From positions 1 to 13,902 of the forward strand of contig DDFD01000055.1 in the NCBI GenBank assembly GCA_002337005.1: a DNA stretch of 13,902 nucleotides, in the 5' to 3' direction. A model generated the notes under the pieces. It had not been told where the DNA came from, did not search any database, and saw only the letters and a program-made list of their open reading frames with translations. The position numbers and the translations under genes are program-made. This document shows positions 12,205 through 13,902 of the stretch, piece by piece. The stretch's first letter is position 1; each line of letters begins with the position of its first letter. Source of the DNA: Flavobacteriales bacterium UBA1937. Lineage in GTDB: Bacteria; Bacteroidota; Bacteroidia; Flavobacteriales; Weeksellaceae.

Positions 12205-13902
12205 TTATTCATTAATCGAAACTTTCGTTCCTTGTGTATGAGCGTTCATTTGTGGAGCGTAATAATTTTGCAAAGTGGTGATTCCGTTGCTGAAAGTTCC
12301 CGCTGCATTACAAATATAATCGTACTCAAAGACAAATTTTCCTTTTGGCATATATTCAATATAGAAATTCGTAGAAGCATCTTTGGTAACTTGGTAATAC
12401 CCTAAATTATTCTTCCATTGATAGCCAGAAAGCACATCCACTGGTTCAAAACCGGCCGCTCTCATATCTTTCAAATGAATAAATTCCATATTTCTATCGG
12501 TGTTCAAAATCATTCTCACGGTTACTTTATCTCCGATTTTCAATGGAGAATTTTCTGTAATTTTTTGTAATTCTTCGCCATTTACGGTTTTCACTTTTTT
12601 GTACAATTCTTTGGTAATAGAAATATAACTTTCAGAAGATTTTATTTTGTCTAAATCTTCATAATATTGCCAGAATAAACCACCTTGCACAATTCCAGCG
12701 CCTGGTTTTGTAATGGTAACGGTTGCTAAATTTCTATCAATTTTTTCTGAATTCACCGCAGATTTTATGTAACCAGTTGCTTTTGTATCAGGATTGGTGA
12801 GTTCCTTTCCGCCCCAAATGATGGTTGCTTTATCAGATTCAGCAGAAGTCCAAGATTTTCCAGAATTCAAAATCGTATAAATTACTTCGGCGGTACTTCT
12901 GGAAGTATCCCAATTGGAAACTTCTTTTTGAGTAACGAGCCAGATTTTCAATTCTTCCACAAAATTTTGATCATTTGTCAATTTATTGAAAGCTTCTAAA
13001 GCACCAGCGTGATTTACCGTTTTAGAAGAATACCAACCCCAATCATTGAGATTTTGTTTCCAATAAACACCTTGCGTTTCGCTTTGCACAGAAGTTTCTT
13101 TAAGGTAAGTCATCAATTTTTTAGAAATATCTTTCAATTGATAAGCATCAAAAAGTAATGCTGCTCGGTGTAAACCAAAGAACGTGAAATCAGTAATTTT
13201 AGCTGTTTTAGCTTTCTTAATCACCAAATCTTTCAACGTTTTTCCATTTCCTTTTAAAGGATATTCTTTTTCCCAATAATGACGGGTATCCAAATAATCT
13301 AACACATAATTGTTCCAAACATTTTCCTTTTTCACTTCAAAATATCTACTCACTTCATTGTCAACATATTTTACCAATTGAGAAACCATTTCCTTTTGTT
13401 CAGAAGATTGATAATCTGCCACATTTCCTTTCAACCATTCATTTAATTTGCCTAAATTTTTCAAAATATATAATGAATTGTAGTACGAGCTTGGGTAACC
13501 AGCATACCAAGAAAAACCACCATCAGGATTTTGCAGTTTTTTCAACTCACTCCAATCATCGTTGATTGAATTTCGCATATTATTTGCATCGAACAATCTT
13601 GCCAATTTCTGCATTTGTTCGGTTTCATTTTTAGAATCTAAAACCCAAGGTGTTTCTTCTAACAACAGTTGTTTCAATTCTTGGTTTTTCTCTAAATTTG
13701 AATTGAGTAAACCTTTAGATTGATATTCATCAAAAACGGTTTTCATTTTCGGATTGGCTTTGAAAATTTCAGACGCTAAAACATCGGCAAACCATTTATT
13801 GAAAACCACATCTGCCGAAAGATTAGTCTCATTTTTAAGACTTGGCAACGCAAAAATCACTTCCCAAATCGGATTGGTGGTGAGTTCTAATGTGTTTGAA
13901 AC
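12205..13902 (-). CDS. Alpha-2-macroglobulin family protein, C-terminal part, open at window edge
   Basis: The frame runs unbroken from the right edge (565 codons visible); the gene's 5' part is outside, and the GTG at 13860 is internal, because the 14 codons before it read VSNTLELTTNPIWE, a family motif. Recognisable parts are NPIWEVIFALPSL (10-22), LQNPDGGFSWYAG and the helical complement-like (alpha/alpha toroid) domain, TSRSTAEVIYTIL, and the receptor-binding-like end with GDKVTVRMILNTDRNMEF, HLKDMRAAGFEPVDVLSGY, DASTNFYIEYMPKGKFVFEY and SNGITTLQNYYAPQ. Bacterial members are large periplasmic protease traps. Where the family usually has the thioester Cys-x-Glu-Gln, this protein reads LSADVVFNKW (28-37), so Cys and Gln seem to be missing. 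No pairing gene for PBP1C is visible in the window. Confidence 0.9.
   Translation of the reverse strand, partial: VSNTLELTTNPIWEVIFALPSLKNETNLSADVVFNKWFADVLASEIFKANPKMKTVFDEYQSKGLLNSNLEKNQELKQLLLEETPWVLDSKNETEQMQKLARLFDANNMRNSINDDWSELKKLQNPDGGFSWYAGYPSSYYNSLYILKNLGKLNEWLKGNVADYQSSEQKEMVSQLVKYVDNEVSRYFEVKKENVWNNYVLDYLDTRHYWEKEYPLKGNGKTLKDLVIKKAKTAKITDFTFFGLHRAALLFDAYQLKDISKKLMTYLKETSVQSETQGVYWKQNLNDWGWYSSKTVNHAGALEAFNKLTNDQNFVEELKIWLVTQKEVSNWDTSRSTAEVIYTILNSGKSWTSAESDKATIIWGGKELTNPDTKATGYIKSAVNSEKIDRNLATVTITKPGAGIVQGGLFWQYYEDLDKIKSSESYISITKELYKKVKTVNGEELQKITENSPLKIGDKVTVRMILNTDRNMEFIHLKDMRAAGFEPVDVLSGYQWKNNLGYYQVTKDASTNFYIEYMPKGKFVFEYDYICNAAGTFSNGITTLQNYYAPQMNAHTQGTKVSINE

Noticed and set aside
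12139..12405. Plus-strand open frame of 88 codons over the tolC upstream region
   Set aside because: It runs through a terminator hairpin and antisense to the conserved end of the alpha-2-macroglobulin gene, and the translation has no recognisable features.
13858..13860. GTG start for the alpha-2-macroglobulin-like protein
   Set aside because: The same frame continues to the window edge with a conserved family motif, so the GTG is an internal Val codon and the gene is simply cut by the window.

Overview
The window is chromosomal DNA from a member of the Bacteroidota, most probably the Flavobacteriia and within it the Chryseobacterium-like Weeksellaceae. The reasons are the AT-rich composition, the S6-S18-L9 ribosomal block with a Flavobacterium-type S18 N-terminus, the near absence of Shine-Dalgarno sites, several matches to the Bacteroidota -7 promoter box (TAnnTTTG), and Bacteroidota versions of DUF4197, DUF493, TIGR01777 and alpha-2-macroglobulin proteins. 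The genus call is an inference. I see no mobile element, CRISPR array, tRNA or rRNA, and no gene-free stretch longer than 300 bases; the longest gaps are 967-1112 and 12078-12204.

Layout. Positions 1-966 (+) hold the end of rpsF, then rpsR and rplI, closed by a strong terminator. Positions 1113-3122 (+) hold a secreted DUF4197 protein, a DUF493 protein and a TIGR01777 SDR-type protein. At 3121-3150 transcription converges on one hairpin that touches both stop codons. From there to the end of the window every gene is on the minus strand.

Reading the minus strand in transcription order: an alpha-2-macroglobulin-like gene runs in from the right edge (its 5' part is outside) and stops at 12205 with its own terminator. 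Next is a tolC-hlyD-ABC-2 permease efflux operon (12077 to 8387), whose promoter region carries two inverted repeats and which ends in a terminator at 8332-8360. Then come a Crp/Fnr-type regulator and a run of small soluble proteins (DUF1569/DinB-like, VOC/PhnB-like, SRPBCC/AHSA1-like). After these is a lipoprotein glutaminyl-peptide cyclotransferase bracketed by two look-alike terminators. Last are an uncharacterised exported protein, a deoxynucleoside kinase and an ArsC-type arsenate reductase.

How the genes fit together. The left end is translation machinery. The tolC/hlyD/permease genes should form one envelope-spanning export pump, but no ATPase is encoded here. The cyclotransferase and the alpha-2-macroglobulin-like protein act, by family, on exported proteins or peptides. 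Four start codons needed attention: DUF493 (1855), the Crp/Fnr gene (8300), tolC (12077), and the alpha-2-macroglobulin gene, which is open at the window edge and does not start at the internal GTG at 13860. Overall this is mostly an ordinary chromosomal region. The points most worth a second look are the apparently missing thioester in the alpha-2-macroglobulin, the operator-like repeats before tolC, the pump without an ATPase, and the paired terminators around the cyclotransferase gene.
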